NCBI GenBank assembly: GCA_900541395.1
Contig: UQJT01000022.1
Span: 1-38,223 of the forward strand
From: an uncultured Desulfovibrio sp.
Lineage (GTDB): Bacteria > Desulfobacterota > Desulfovibrionia > Desulfovibrionales > Desulfovibrionaceae
Direction: 5' to 3'
DNA length: 38,223 bases
Positions within the stretch are counted from its first letter, which is position 1. Each line of letters starts with the position of its first letter. The translations under genes and the position numbers were made by a program. Below the pieces are notes generated by a model. That model searched no databases. It was not told the origin of the DNA and was given only the letters and a program-made list of their open reading frames with translations. This document shows positions 8,301 through 16,573 of the stretch, one piece after another.

Positions 8301-8502
8301 CGACGAGACGTTTATCCGCTTTATCGTCGAACTGTGCCACCATGTCGGCATCGAGGTGTGCCTGGAAGGCGTGGAACGCGATGAGGAAATGCGCCTGGTG
8401 AAACCCCTGTGCGTGGATTATATCCAGGGGTATCTGTTCGGCCGCCCCATGAACGTGGAGACGTTCGACCGCCTGGCGCCGGAGCCTTTGCCCCGGGGCT
8501 GA
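5329..8502 (+). CDS. PAS-GGDEF-PAS-GGDEF-EAL cyclic-di-GMP protein (copy 1)
   Basis: A 1,057-residue protein. The start is uncertain: ATG 5329 has no clear ribosome site, and ATG 5386 (residue 20) is an alternative. Order: a GAF-like region to about 210; a PAS domain to about 335 with the Cys-rich CWKVLQHDRSGRCDFC motif; a first GGDEF domain with SGDEF at 414-418; a second PAS to about 630; a second GGDEF with DGDEF at 709-713; an EAL domain from about 800 with EAL at 836-838, VNLS, FTES, DDFGTGYSS from 956, EGVE and QGYLFGRP. All usual EAL catalytic residues are present, so phosphodiesterase activity is likely. The DGDEF domain may be catalytically weak or regulatory. No membrane segments are seen, so it is cytosolic. 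An identical-looking copy lies at 12960-16133. Confidence 0.93.
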   Translation: MADRRKPARGRGGRRGVWGMDGHGLGPEDARAFDAVLSGLRWDMSLSGALTRAVETLTPRVSVVEALALRFDGRGKVAEAARLRGGGHSAEPVRADGGPAPAAWTARLASAGGAGVPEAWLSGVESDPARVLPLFAFSGATDGPDQSDAPDVSAASRVLALPMRRPEGPVGLLALRSAVPIADWPAGVGVFARLLASGLALFCAGRTYGEERTRQGDVLDTALNQLRAFVYVSDPRTDEILYMNRAMRDAFGLDRPEGRTCWKVLQHDRSGRCDFCPVPYLEEHAAERPVYRWEEHNRVTGRVYENYDSLMPWMDGRLVHFQQSLDVTDSRRLVDEASHDELTGLLNRRAGKAALEAALHDEDDAPLTVGLLDVDFLKTINDEYGHAEGDRALRLVARCLSDETREPDFCFRLSGDEFVCVFRHCTRRAAVERLERLRERAGERGRAFRLPCRVGFCFGVFEVEQGDGRGLDEVLACADAGMYEQKKQSHIREAERLLAAKGGGGPAADPFPGDARLLYRALADSTESYVYVSDMKSGAFRYSPAMVAEFGLPGEVVDNAAAVWGEHIHPDDKAAFLEANQIVLDGRADVHCVEYRARNRRGEWVRVRCRGRVERDELGRPALFAGFITNLGQRNKVDPVTGLFNKLRLAEDIDALPPSRSAHLLLMGLDGFRNVNDLYGRSFGDEVLRQAAQRMLAALPAGAALYRLDGDEFGALFQGGREEIAAVYRALAEGFRHQREYEGKKYFCTLSAGAAGYPDDARDYEGLMRSAGSALEASKRSGKNRLTFFRRELVENQRRSLELTELLRECIERDYEGFELYYQPQVTADGGLKGAEALARWTCPGYGAVSPGEFIPLLEQSGLIVPFGRWVFRQAARQCKLWAEKWPRLTVGVNLSYLQATSDDMLPFIRSTLDKLKLDPARLMVEFTESCVIQGDQAVRALFDGLRGLGIRIAMDDFGTGYSSLGMLKTLPVDLVKIDRAFVRDILHSKFDETFIRFIVELCHHVGIEVCLEGVERDEEMRLVKPLCVDYIQGYLFGRPMNVETFDRLAPEPLPRG

Positions 8503-8942
8503 GCGCTTCGCTTCTTTCGGACGACACCGCTCCCCGCAAACGCGAGGGCAATGTTTTGAAAACGGCATCCGGAAGCTGCTTTTTGCGTTCAATGCTATGC
8601 TATATAATTCACTATTTTTCTGAATAAATATAAATATTGAATATTGTGTTCGACGATGCTCGACATTGCTATATGCAGAATTTGTATATGGTATATAACT
8701 ATTGAAAATAATAATAAAAATGTGTTAGTGTGTACTCCTTCCGTATCTCAATTCACAGAAAAAACCAAGTTTCCGAATACGCCGCGGGGAAAAGAACTCT
8801 GGGGGGTGATACGGTTTGAGGCTTTATCCGGTAATTTTCCGGGAAAGCTTGTACTGTCATATCATGTCGAAACATAAGAATGTGTCGCATCTTTTGTGTT
8901 TTTGACAACCGATATCAAGATACTGGGATAAGGCGGTAATGT
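8503..8942. other. AT-rich spacer before the GAF-Fis regulator (copy 1)
   Basis: The stretch 8590-8760 is markedly AT-rich compared with the genes on both sides. It includes TATAAT at 8603-8608 and runs such as AATAATAATAAAAATG, and may hold the promoter for the regulator gene at 8943. No gene is convincing. The same sequence recurs at 16134-16573. Confidence 0.4.
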
Positions 8943-9704
8943 ATGAAGCACAGTACTGAGGATATTCTCCATTCCATGATTGTGGCTACCCTGAACCACG
9001 TGACATATCCTGAATTTGTCGAGCGCCTGGCCATGTTTTTTCGGAATTATATGCCGGTCACCTCGGTGGGCGCGTACGTGTTTTTTGATTACAGAATAGT
9101 CAAGATTGCCGAATATGCTTTTACTTCCACCGCGGCGGGACCGGATACGGTGGATATCGATCCGGAGGTTCTGGATCGCTGTATCCATGAATCGGCATAC
9201 GGCGACGATTTCGACATCCATCTCCAGCATGAGGATGACGCGTTCGCCGAGTTTTACGCCAAAGTGCACACGCAGCCCGCAAGCTCCATCCGCATACCTC
9301 TTTTGTATTACAAAGACCGTATGTTGTACCTGTCCGTCTCGGCCTACGGCCGGGATCGCTATACCGAGGACCACGTGGAGTTGTGCCGTCTTATCCGGCC
9401 CGCTCTGATCCTGGCCGTCAGCAATATGGACGAGCGGCAGCGCGTCGATCTGCGCAATACCGAGGCCCTGAAAAAACTGAAGCGCTATACCGAGGACGAC
9501 GAGGACAGGTCGGAGGGGGCCGCATCCGGCGGGGAAGGCTTCCTGACTTTGGACGAGTACACCATCCGGTATATTCAGAAGGTATTGCGCCATACCCGGG
9601 GCCGCGTGGCGGGCAAAAACGGCGCGGCCGTCATTTTGGGGATGCATGTCAGCACCCTGTGGTCCAAGATTCGTAAATTCCATATACCCGTGCCCCGCGA
9701 ATAA
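8943..9704 (+). CDS. GAF-Fis transcription regulator without an AAA+ domain (copy 1)
   Basis: A 253-residue protein with AAGGCGG upstream of ATG 8943. Residues 1-165 form a GAF-like sensor domain (YPEFVERLAMFFRNYMPV, then IPLLYYKDRMLYLSVSAYG). Residues 205-250 (LDEYTIRYIQKVLRHTRGRV, then GKNGAAVILGMHVSTLWSKI) are a typical C-terminal Fis-type HTH of NtrC/FhlA regulators. The central sigma-54 ATPase of about 240 residues is absent, replaced by an acidic linker (EDDEDRSEG). It should bind DNA and a small ligand but cannot remodel sigma-54 polymerase by itself. It lies upstream of the permease and catabolic operon and is the obvious candidate regulator. A second copy is at 16574-17335. Confidence 0.85.
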   Translation: MKHSTEDILHSMIVATLNHVTYPEFVERLAMFFRNYMPVTSVGAYVFFDYRIVKIAEYAFTSTAAGPDTVDIDPEVLDRCIHESAYGDDFDIHLQHEDDAFAEFYAKVHTQPASSIRIPLLYYKDRMLYLSVSAYGRDRYTEDHVELCRLIRPALILAVSNMDERQRVDLRNTEALKKLKRYTEDDEDRSEGAASGGEGFLTLDEYTIRYIQKVLRHTRGRVAGKNGAAVILGMHVSTLWSKIRKFHIPVPRE

Positions 9705-9712
9705 TACTTTAT

Positions 9713-9905
9713 AAGCGCCGGAGGCGCGAGCGCCGCCGCCCGAAGGGGGCCCGCCTCGTTCGTCGCCTGCGGGGGGTGCGGGCATCGGCGGCGGAGCCGG
9801 GGAGCGGGCCGGAGTCGCGCGAAGCGGAGTCGGAACAAACTTGCGCTTTGTTTCGGCGCGCTTCCGTCGGCGTCGTTCCAAACCTGCCTTTCGCCGTGCC
9901 GGAAG
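9713..9905 (+). repeat. Diverged copy of the structured hairpin repeat (family 2)
   Basis: Shares GTCGCGCGAAGCGGAG, GGAACAAA and CGGCGCGCTTCCG with the elements at 25050 and 32550, but the outer hairpins are diverged. It begins immediately after the regulator gene. Recurs at 17344-17536. Confidence 0.65.
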
Positions 9906-9933
9906 CGCGGCCGCCGTTCGGTTTTCCCCGGCC

Positions 9934-9972
9934 CTTCGCCCCGTCCGCAAGAGACGGCGGGGGGCTTTTTTT
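9934..9972 (+). terminator. Rho-independent terminator after the regulator gene (copy 1)
   Basis: An imperfect GC stem (GCCCCGTC with GACGGCGGGGGGC) around CGCAAGA is followed at once by seven T residues. Recurs at 17565-17603. Confidence 0.7.
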
Positions 9973-10604
9973 GTCGGAAGACGCCCGCGTGTTCCCGATT
10001 CGCCCGCCGTTCGGCGTTATGCCCGCGCCGCCGGGCTTTCGCGGTTCGCTCCCGGCCCGCGCCGTTGTCGCCAGTATCCGCGCTCGCGCAAGTTCGGTTG
10101 CGGCCATGGCCCGCGGGGCCCCTTCGGGCGTTTTCCCTTGTCGCTTCGCGTCCTCAGAGCATTTTCAGCTTGAAAATGCTCCCGAAGTCGAGCGAAGCGA
10201 AATTCTTCTTTTCTCCGCTTATCCGTAACGCGCTTCGCGCTGACGGCTAAGGACGCCGCGGCGTCGGAGCAGCCGCGATTCATGCGCGGGTATAGCTCCG
10301 ATGGAGGCGTGAAATCCGCGGGCCGGAACACAGGGTTCCGACCCGCGGACATTTTCAGGGGCAAAACGCTCCAGAGGGGGGGCGGGGCTCTCATAAATCA
10401 GACGAGGGTGAGACGGGCTTTCGGGCCTGGCCGGGCGTCGCTTTGCCGTCGCTCGTCTCCCTTGTGGCCGCGTTTTTTATCACCATCATCCGGGGTATTG
10501 TCATTGCTCCCGCATCCCCCGGCCGCTAGGCAGGAAGGTAGCCCGGCGGCATCGCCGATCCGGCGCGTTATCGACCCGGCCCATCGGCCATATCGGGAGG
10601 ATGT
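9973..10604. other. Long spacer with palindromes upstream of the permease (copy 1)
   Basis: About 630 bp without a convincing gene. It contains a perfect 14-bp palindrome GACGCCGCGGCGTC (10252-10265). It also has a near-perfect palindrome at 10157-10181 (GAGCATTTTCA around GCT) that resembles two MITE ends back to back. A further MITE-end-like sequence lies at 10350-10373 (CAAAACGCTC), beside a long CCGCGGG..CCCGCGG hairpin. A long leader or operator region for the permease operon is plausible. Recurs at 17604-18235. Confidence 0.5.
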
Positions 10605-11948
10605 ATGGCAACGACAATGATTCCGGAGGTGCGGCCCCGCTTGTGGGTGCCCGGCGACTGGAACGCCTTTTTCGGCTTTTTCACCAATGTGCTGCTCAAC
10701 GTGCTGGTGCTGACCGGCCTCGCGCTGGGCGTGGTCCACCTGCCGAACGACACCGTGTTCGGCCGCATTCTGCCCGCCCTGGGCCTGGCCCTGCCGCTCG
10801 GCAACCTGTTCTACGCCTATTTGGCCTGGCGCATGGTCAAGCGCGAAAATCGCGCCGACGTTACGGCCATGCCTTACGGCCCCAGCGTGCCCCACATGTT
10901 CATCGTGGTCTTTCTGGTCATGCTGCCCACCTATCTGCGCACCGGCGACGCCATCCTGGCCTGGAAGCTGGGGCTCATCTGGGCGCTGATCATCGGCATC
11001 ATCGTGCTGCTGGGCGCCTTCATCGGGCCGACCATCCGCAAGTATACCCCGCGCGCGGCCATGCTGGGCACCCTGGCCGGGGTGTCCATCACGTTCATCG
11101 CCCTGCGCCCCGCCTTCCAGATGTGGGAAACGCCGTGGATCGGCCTGGTGTGCTTCGCCATCATCCTGTTGTCGTGGGTGGCCAACGTGCGCATGCCCTT
11201 CAATCTGCCCGGTGGCCTGGCCGCCGTCATCGTGGGCACGGTGCTGGCCTGGGGCGCGGCCGCCCTCGGCTGGAGCGACCTCATGCAGCCCGCCGCCGTG
11301 AGCGAGGCCGTGGCGCAGTTCAGCTTTTATCCCCCCATTTTTTCCGGCGACGTGCTCAGCGTACCCATGAACGAGGTATGGCCCCTGCTGGTCACGGCCA
11401 TTCCCCTCGGCATCTACAACTTCACCGAGGCCATCAACAACGTGGAATCCGCCTCCGCCGCGGGCGACGACTACAACCTGCGCGCCATCCTCATCGCCGA
11501 CGGTCTGGGCGCGGTGGCCGGGGCCTTTCTGGGCTCGCCCTTTCCCCCGGCCGTGTATATCGGCCAACCCGGCTGGAAGGCCGTGGGCGGCCGCATCGGC
11601 TATTCCCTGGTCACGGGCGTATGTATTGCCGTGGTCTGCTTCTTCGGTCTGACCGCGCTGCTGCTGTCGGTCATTCCCCTGGTGATATATCGGATAAGGG
11701 AGGGCGGAAGAGACTTCGGCGCGCGGACGGCGCGCGGACGCGGAAGGAAAAGAGGTCTCGGCGGCCGAGACGGGGCGGGAGATGAGGGCTTTCGCCGGGC
11801 GGAGAGGCTTACAGCACGCGGCCGAACCAGCGCACGCGGCCGAAAACGCGGAAGGATTCCAGGTCCGCGCCCACCACGTCGACATCGCGCACGTCGGGAT
11901 TTTGGGAGTGGATGCACCAGCCGCCGGGGATTTTGTTCAGCCATTTGA
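10605..11948 (+). pseudogene. Truncated permease copy ending at the duplication junction
   Basis: The first 359 codons match the complete permease at 18236. After 11683 the frame runs into the start of the second duplication unit, reading the antisense of the repressor gene as 80-odd low-complexity residues (GARTARGRGRKRG and so on) before a stop at 11948. The C-terminal third of the transporter, with several membrane segments, is lost, so it should not transport. The start and ribosome site (GGGAGG) are intact, so a membrane-inserted fragment could still be made. Confidence 0.85.
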
Positions 11949-12438
11949 CCATGACTTCCCCGTCCAGCCCCACCAGGAAAATCTGGTTGTCGCGCGGTTC
12001 GCCGGCGCATTGGTCCACCAGGATGGTATCGCCGTCCCGAATGAGGGGCTCCATGCTGGTGCCCATGACGTCCAGCATCACCGCATGGTCGGGGTTGACG
12101 CCGATGCGGGCCAGAAACTGCTTGCGGAAGGCGTACAGGCCCTCCACCCGGTCCGAGGTCAGCAGGGACGAGCCCGCCCCGGCCTTGGCCTCCACCTTGG
12201 GAATCATGGCGAAGTCGTCCAGGTTCGCCGCGGGCGTGTGCAGCGATACTCCCAACTGGTCCAGCACCGGTCCCAGCGTGGAAAGAGAGGGGACGCGCGT
12301 GCCGCCCAGCCATTGGTTGAGCAGGCTGGGGTCCTTGAAGCCCAGCGCTTTGGCCGCCCGCGACACCACCCCGCCGTGGCGGCGGTCGATATACTCGCGC
12401 AACACGTCCAGCGCCTGTTCGATGAAGGTCTTTTTCAT
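11809..12438 (-). CDS. S24/LexA-like prophage repressor (copy 2)
   Basis: Same 209-residue protein as at 4178-4807, with the HTH, GTSMEP serine and VMVKWL lysine intact. Its leader and promoter are duplicated too, so both copies should be expressed. The downstream context differs: transcription here runs antisense into the truncated permease copy and not toward the phage operon. Confidence 0.9.
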   Translation of the reverse strand: MKKTFIEQALDVLREYIDRRHGGVVSRAAKALGFKDPSLLNQWLGGTRVPSLSTLGPVLDQLGVSLHTPAANLDDFAMIPKVEAKAGAGSSLLTSDRVEGLYAFRKQFLARIGVNPDHAVMLDVMGTSMEPLIRDGDTILVDQCAGEPRDNQIFLVGLDGEVMVKWLNKIPGGWCIHSQNPDVRDVDVVGADLESFRVFGRVRWFGRVL

Positions 12439-12627
12439 CAAAAATTCCTTTATGGGTTGAAATTTCCCCTTTCAGGAGGAAAAGAGCGCTTGCCGGACGG
12501 CGAAGCCGCTGACATGTTTTTTCGTAAGCTTTCCCTTGAGGGAGAGGCCGTTCGCGCGGCTCCCGCCCGTCGGCCGCGCAGTCGGGCGGCGGGCGGGACG
12601 ACTGCAGATGGAAACATGCCTTCTTAA
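12439..12627 (-). repeat. Duplicated 5' leader, copy L2 repeated by the tandem duplication
   Basis: Same sequence as 4808-4996, carried along by the 7.6-kb duplication. Confidence 0.6.
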
Positions 12628-12652
12628 TAATTCATTTTTTGTGCGCATGCAA
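12624..12652 (-). promoter_or_regulatory. Probable repressor promoter (copy 2)
   Basis: TTGCAT, 17-base spacer, TATTAA read on -, repeated from 4993-5021. The CAATTGCAC motif is at 12690-12698. Confidence 0.5.
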
Positions 12653-12712
12653 ATAAAAGCATGACTTTTGCATGGTTTTTGTTTTTGATCAATTGCACAA
12701 AAAACGGGACGA

Positions 12713-12811
12713 CGACAGCGCTTCCGTCGGCGGCGGTCGAATCTTGCCTTTGGCCGCGCGGGAAGGGCGGCCGCCAGTGCCTCGCCGAACTTGCCGTCGC
12801 CGGTCGGCAAG
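12713..12811 (+). repeat. Partial structured hairpin repeat (family 2), duplicated copy
   Basis: Same sequence as 5082-5180. Confidence 0.6.
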
Positions 12812-12959
12812 CGAAAACCATAACTCAGCCTTCCAGACGGCCGTAAGTCCTGGCGGCCATAAACACCTTTTCGTCAAAAAGACGAATGTGTCCTGAAAAT
12901 CGGGCACTGGACGGGGCACAGGCGATGGACTATAAAAATACGACATTAACATTAAAAAT

Positions 12960-15900
12960 ATGGCCGACCGGAGGAAGCCCGCACGGGGAAGAGGCGGCCG
13001 ACGCGGAGTTTGGGGTATGGACGGGCATGGCTTGGGGCCCGAAGACGCGCGGGCTTTTGACGCCGTCCTGAGCGGACTGCGCTGGGATATGTCCTTGTCC
13101 GGGGCGTTGACGCGCGCGGTCGAAACGCTGACCCCGCGCGTGTCCGTGGTCGAGGCTTTGGCCTTGCGTTTCGACGGCCGGGGCAAGGTGGCGGAAGCGG
13201 CGCGCCTGCGTGGCGGCGGTCATTCGGCCGAACCCGTCCGCGCGGACGGCGGTCCGGCCCCCGCCGCCTGGACCGCCCGACTTGCGTCGGCGGGGGGCGC
13301 GGGCGTTCCCGAGGCATGGCTCTCCGGCGTCGAATCCGACCCCGCCCGGGTTCTGCCGCTTTTTGCCTTTTCCGGCGCGACGGACGGCCCGGATCAATCC
13401 GACGCGCCGGACGTTTCCGCCGCAAGCCGCGTGCTGGCGCTGCCTATGCGGCGTCCCGAGGGGCCGGTCGGGCTGCTGGCGTTGCGCTCCGCCGTTCCCA
13501 TCGCGGACTGGCCCGCCGGGGTCGGGGTTTTTGCCCGCCTGCTGGCGTCCGGACTGGCGTTGTTCTGCGCCGGTCGGACCTACGGCGAGGAGCGAACCCG
13601 CCAGGGCGACGTGCTGGATACGGCCCTGAACCAGTTGCGGGCCTTTGTCTACGTATCCGATCCCCGCACGGATGAAATCCTGTATATGAACCGCGCCATG
13701 CGCGACGCCTTCGGCCTGGATCGGCCCGAGGGCCGGACCTGCTGGAAGGTGCTGCAACACGACCGTTCCGGGCGTTGCGACTTCTGCCCCGTGCCCTATC
13801 TGGAAGAGCACGCCGCCGAACGGCCGGTGTACCGATGGGAGGAGCACAACCGGGTGACCGGTCGGGTGTACGAGAACTATGACAGCCTTATGCCCTGGAT
13901 GGACGGGCGCTTGGTGCACTTTCAGCAGTCTCTGGATGTTACCGACAGTCGGCGTTTGGTGGACGAGGCCAGCCACGACGAATTGACCGGCCTGCTCAAC
14001 CGGAGGGCGGGCAAGGCCGCTCTGGAAGCCGCCCTGCATGACGAGGACGACGCTCCCCTGACGGTGGGCCTGCTCGACGTTGATTTTCTCAAAACCATCA
14101 ATGACGAATACGGCCATGCCGAGGGCGATCGCGCGTTGCGTCTGGTGGCCCGCTGCTTGAGCGACGAAACGCGGGAGCCGGACTTCTGCTTCCGTCTGAG
14201 CGGCGACGAATTTGTGTGCGTATTCCGGCATTGCACGCGCCGCGCGGCCGTGGAGCGCCTGGAGCGCTTGCGGGAAAGAGCGGGCGAGCGGGGCCGGGCG
14301 TTTCGTCTGCCCTGCCGGGTGGGCTTCTGCTTCGGGGTATTCGAGGTGGAACAGGGGGACGGCCGCGGCCTGGACGAGGTGTTGGCCTGCGCCGACGCCG
14401 GTATGTACGAGCAGAAAAAGCAGAGCCATATCCGCGAGGCGGAACGGCTGCTGGCCGCAAAAGGCGGCGGCGGTCCGGCCGCGGACCCCTTCCCCGGCGA
14501 CGCCCGCTTGTTGTACCGGGCTTTGGCCGACAGCACCGAATCCTATGTGTACGTTTCCGACATGAAGAGCGGGGCGTTCCGCTATTCTCCGGCCATGGTG
14601 GCGGAATTCGGCCTGCCGGGCGAGGTGGTGGACAACGCGGCCGCCGTGTGGGGCGAACACATCCACCCCGACGACAAGGCCGCCTTTCTGGAGGCCAACC
14701 AGATAGTGCTCGACGGCCGGGCCGACGTCCACTGCGTGGAATACCGGGCCCGCAACCGCCGGGGCGAATGGGTGCGGGTGCGCTGCCGGGGCCGGGTGGA
14801 GCGGGACGAACTGGGGCGGCCCGCGCTGTTCGCGGGCTTCATCACCAACCTGGGGCAGCGCAATAAAGTCGATCCGGTCACCGGCCTGTTCAACAAGCTC
14901 AGGCTGGCCGAGGACATTGACGCGCTGCCGCCTTCGCGCTCCGCGCACCTGCTGCTGATGGGGCTGGACGGATTTCGGAACGTCAACGATTTGTACGGCC
15001 GCAGCTTCGGGGACGAGGTGTTGCGTCAGGCGGCCCAGCGCATGCTGGCGGCCCTGCCCGCCGGGGCGGCTTTGTATCGTCTGGACGGGGATGAATTCGG
15101 GGCGTTGTTCCAGGGAGGCCGCGAAGAGATCGCCGCCGTGTACCGGGCTCTGGCCGAAGGGTTCCGCCATCAGCGCGAATATGAGGGGAAAAAATATTTT
15201 TGCACCCTGTCGGCGGGCGCGGCCGGATATCCCGACGACGCCCGCGACTATGAAGGGTTGATGCGGTCCGCCGGGTCCGCGCTGGAGGCGTCGAAACGGT
15301 CGGGCAAGAATCGTCTGACCTTTTTCCGGCGCGAACTGGTGGAAAATCAGCGGCGGTCGCTGGAGCTCACCGAGCTGCTGCGGGAGTGCATCGAACGCGA
15401 TTATGAGGGCTTTGAGCTGTACTATCAGCCCCAGGTGACGGCGGACGGCGGACTCAAGGGAGCCGAGGCCCTGGCCCGCTGGACCTGCCCCGGATACGGG
15501 GCGGTGTCGCCGGGCGAATTCATCCCCCTGCTCGAACAGAGCGGCCTTATCGTGCCCTTCGGGCGCTGGGTGTTCCGGCAAGCCGCCCGGCAGTGCAAAC
15601 TATGGGCGGAAAAATGGCCCCGTTTGACGGTCGGCGTCAACCTGTCCTACCTGCAGGCCACATCGGACGATATGCTGCCCTTTATCCGGTCCACGCTGGA
15701 CAAGCTGAAACTTGACCCGGCCCGTCTGATGGTGGAATTCACCGAAAGCTGCGTGATCCAGGGCGACCAGGCGGTCCGCGCCCTGTTCGACGGGCTGCGC
15801 GGCCTGGGCATCCGCATCGCCATGGACGACTTCGGCACCGGCTATTCCTCGCTGGGAATGCTGAAAACCCTGCCCGTGGATTTGGTGAAAATCGACCGAG

Positions 15901-16133
15901 CCTTTGTGCGCGACATCCTGCACAGCAAGTTCGACGAGACGTTTATCCGCTTTATCGTCGAACTGTGCCACCATGTCGGCATCGAGGTGTGCCTGGAAGG
16001 CGTGGAACGCGATGAGGAAATGCGCCTGGTGAAACCCCTGTGCGTGGATTATATCCAGGGGTATCTGTTCGGCCGCCCCATGAACGTGGAGACGTTCGAC
16101 CGCCTGGCGCCGGAGCCTTTGCCCCGGGGCTGA
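12960..16133 (+). CDS. PAS-GGDEF-PAS-GGDEF-EAL cyclic-di-GMP protein (copy 2)
   Basis: Same 1,057-residue protein as at 5329-8502, with SGDEF, DGDEF and the complete EAL catalytic set. In this copy the downstream genes are the second regulator copy and the intact permease, so it is the copy linked to the complete catabolic cluster. No sequence difference from copy 1 was noticed, so the duplication must be very recent if real. Confidence 0.93.
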   Translation: MADRRKPARGRGGRRGVWGMDGHGLGPEDARAFDAVLSGLRWDMSLSGALTRAVETLTPRVSVVEALALRFDGRGKVAEAARLRGGGHSAEPVRADGGPAPAAWTARLASAGGAGVPEAWLSGVESDPARVLPLFAFSGATDGPDQSDAPDVSAASRVLALPMRRPEGPVGLLALRSAVPIADWPAGVGVFARLLASGLALFCAGRTYGEERTRQGDVLDTALNQLRAFVYVSDPRTDEILYMNRAMRDAFGLDRPEGRTCWKVLQHDRSGRCDFCPVPYLEEHAAERPVYRWEEHNRVTGRVYENYDSLMPWMDGRLVHFQQSLDVTDSRRLVDEASHDELTGLLNRRAGKAALEAALHDEDDAPLTVGLLDVDFLKTINDEYGHAEGDRALRLVARCLSDETREPDFCFRLSGDEFVCVFRHCTRRAAVERLERLRERAGERGRAFRLPCRVGFCFGVFEVEQGDGRGLDEVLACADAGMYEQKKQSHIREAERLLAAKGGGGPAADPFPGDARLLYRALADSTESYVYVSDMKSGAFRYSPAMVAEFGLPGEVVDNAAAVWGEHIHPDDKAAFLEANQIVLDGRADVHCVEYRARNRRGEWVRVRCRGRVERDELGRPALFAGFITNLGQRNKVDPVTGLFNKLRLAEDIDALPPSRSAHLLLMGLDGFRNVNDLYGRSFGDEVLRQAAQRMLAALPAGAALYRLDGDEFGALFQGGREEIAAVYRALAEGFRHQREYEGKKYFCTLSAGAAGYPDDARDYEGLMRSAGSALEASKRSGKNRLTFFRRELVENQRRSLELTELLRECIERDYEGFELYYQPQVTADGGLKGAEALARWTCPGYGAVSPGEFIPLLEQSGLIVPFGRWVFRQAARQCKLWAEKWPRLTVGVNLSYLQATSDDMLPFIRSTLDKLKLDPARLMVEFTESCVIQGDQAVRALFDGLRGLGIRIAMDDFGTGYSSLGMLKTLPVDLVKIDRAFVRDILHSKFDETFIRFIVELCHHVGIEVCLEGVERDEEMRLVKPLCVDYIQGYLFGRPMNVETFDRLAPEPLPRG

Positions 16134-16573
16134 GCGCTTCGCTTCTTTCGGACGACACCGCTCCCCGCAAACGCGAGGGCAATGTTTTGAAAACGGCATC
16201 CGGAAGCTGCTTTTTGCGTTCAATGCTATGCTATATAATTCACTATTTTTCTGAATAAATATAAATATTGAATATTGTGTTCGACGATGCTCGACATTGC
16301 TATATGCAGAATTTGTATATGGTATATAACTATTGAAAATAATAATAAAAATGTGTTAGTGTGTACTCCTTCCGTATCTCAATTCACAGAAAAAACCAAG
16401 TTTCCGAATACGCCGCGGGGAAAAGAACTCTGGGGGGTGATACGGTTTGAGGCTTTATCCGGTAATTTTCCGGGAAAGCTTGTACTGTCATATCATGTCG
16501 AAACATAAGAATGTGTCGCATCTTTTGTGTTTTTGACAACCGATATCAAGATACTGGGATAAGGCGGTAATGT
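16134..16573. other. AT-rich spacer before the GAF-Fis regulator (copy 2)
   Basis: Same as 8503-8942; TATAAT at 16234-16239. No gene seen. Confidence 0.4.

Larger units (their letters stand above)
4053..11683. repeat. Tandem duplication unit, copy 1 (7,631 bp)
   Basis: Every base I compared, and all reading frames in six-frame translation, recur at +7631. The unit starts at GATATATCGGATAAGG and ends inside the permease gene at CCCCTGGT. It holds the repressor, the cyclic-di-GMP gene, the GAF-Fis regulator and the first two thirds of the permease. Confidence 0.95.

Noticed and set aside
8644..8877. 77-codon frame in the AT-rich spacer
   Set aside because: No ribosome site, a GTG start and unusual composition; probably non-coding.
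8902..8930. TTGACA with a 17-base spacer to GGGATA just before the regulator gene
   Set aside because: The -10 is poor and the transcript would start after the ribosome site.
10494..10507. GG-N10-GC (TTGCT) resembling a sigma-54 promoter upstream of the permease
   Set aside because: The -24 half lacks the expected TGGCAC, and the nearby Fis-type regulator has no AAA+ domain to activate sigma-54.
10510..10604. Possible guanidine or nucleobase riboswitch before the permease
   Set aside because: Several hairpins are present but I could not match the conserved loops of any known riboswitch class.
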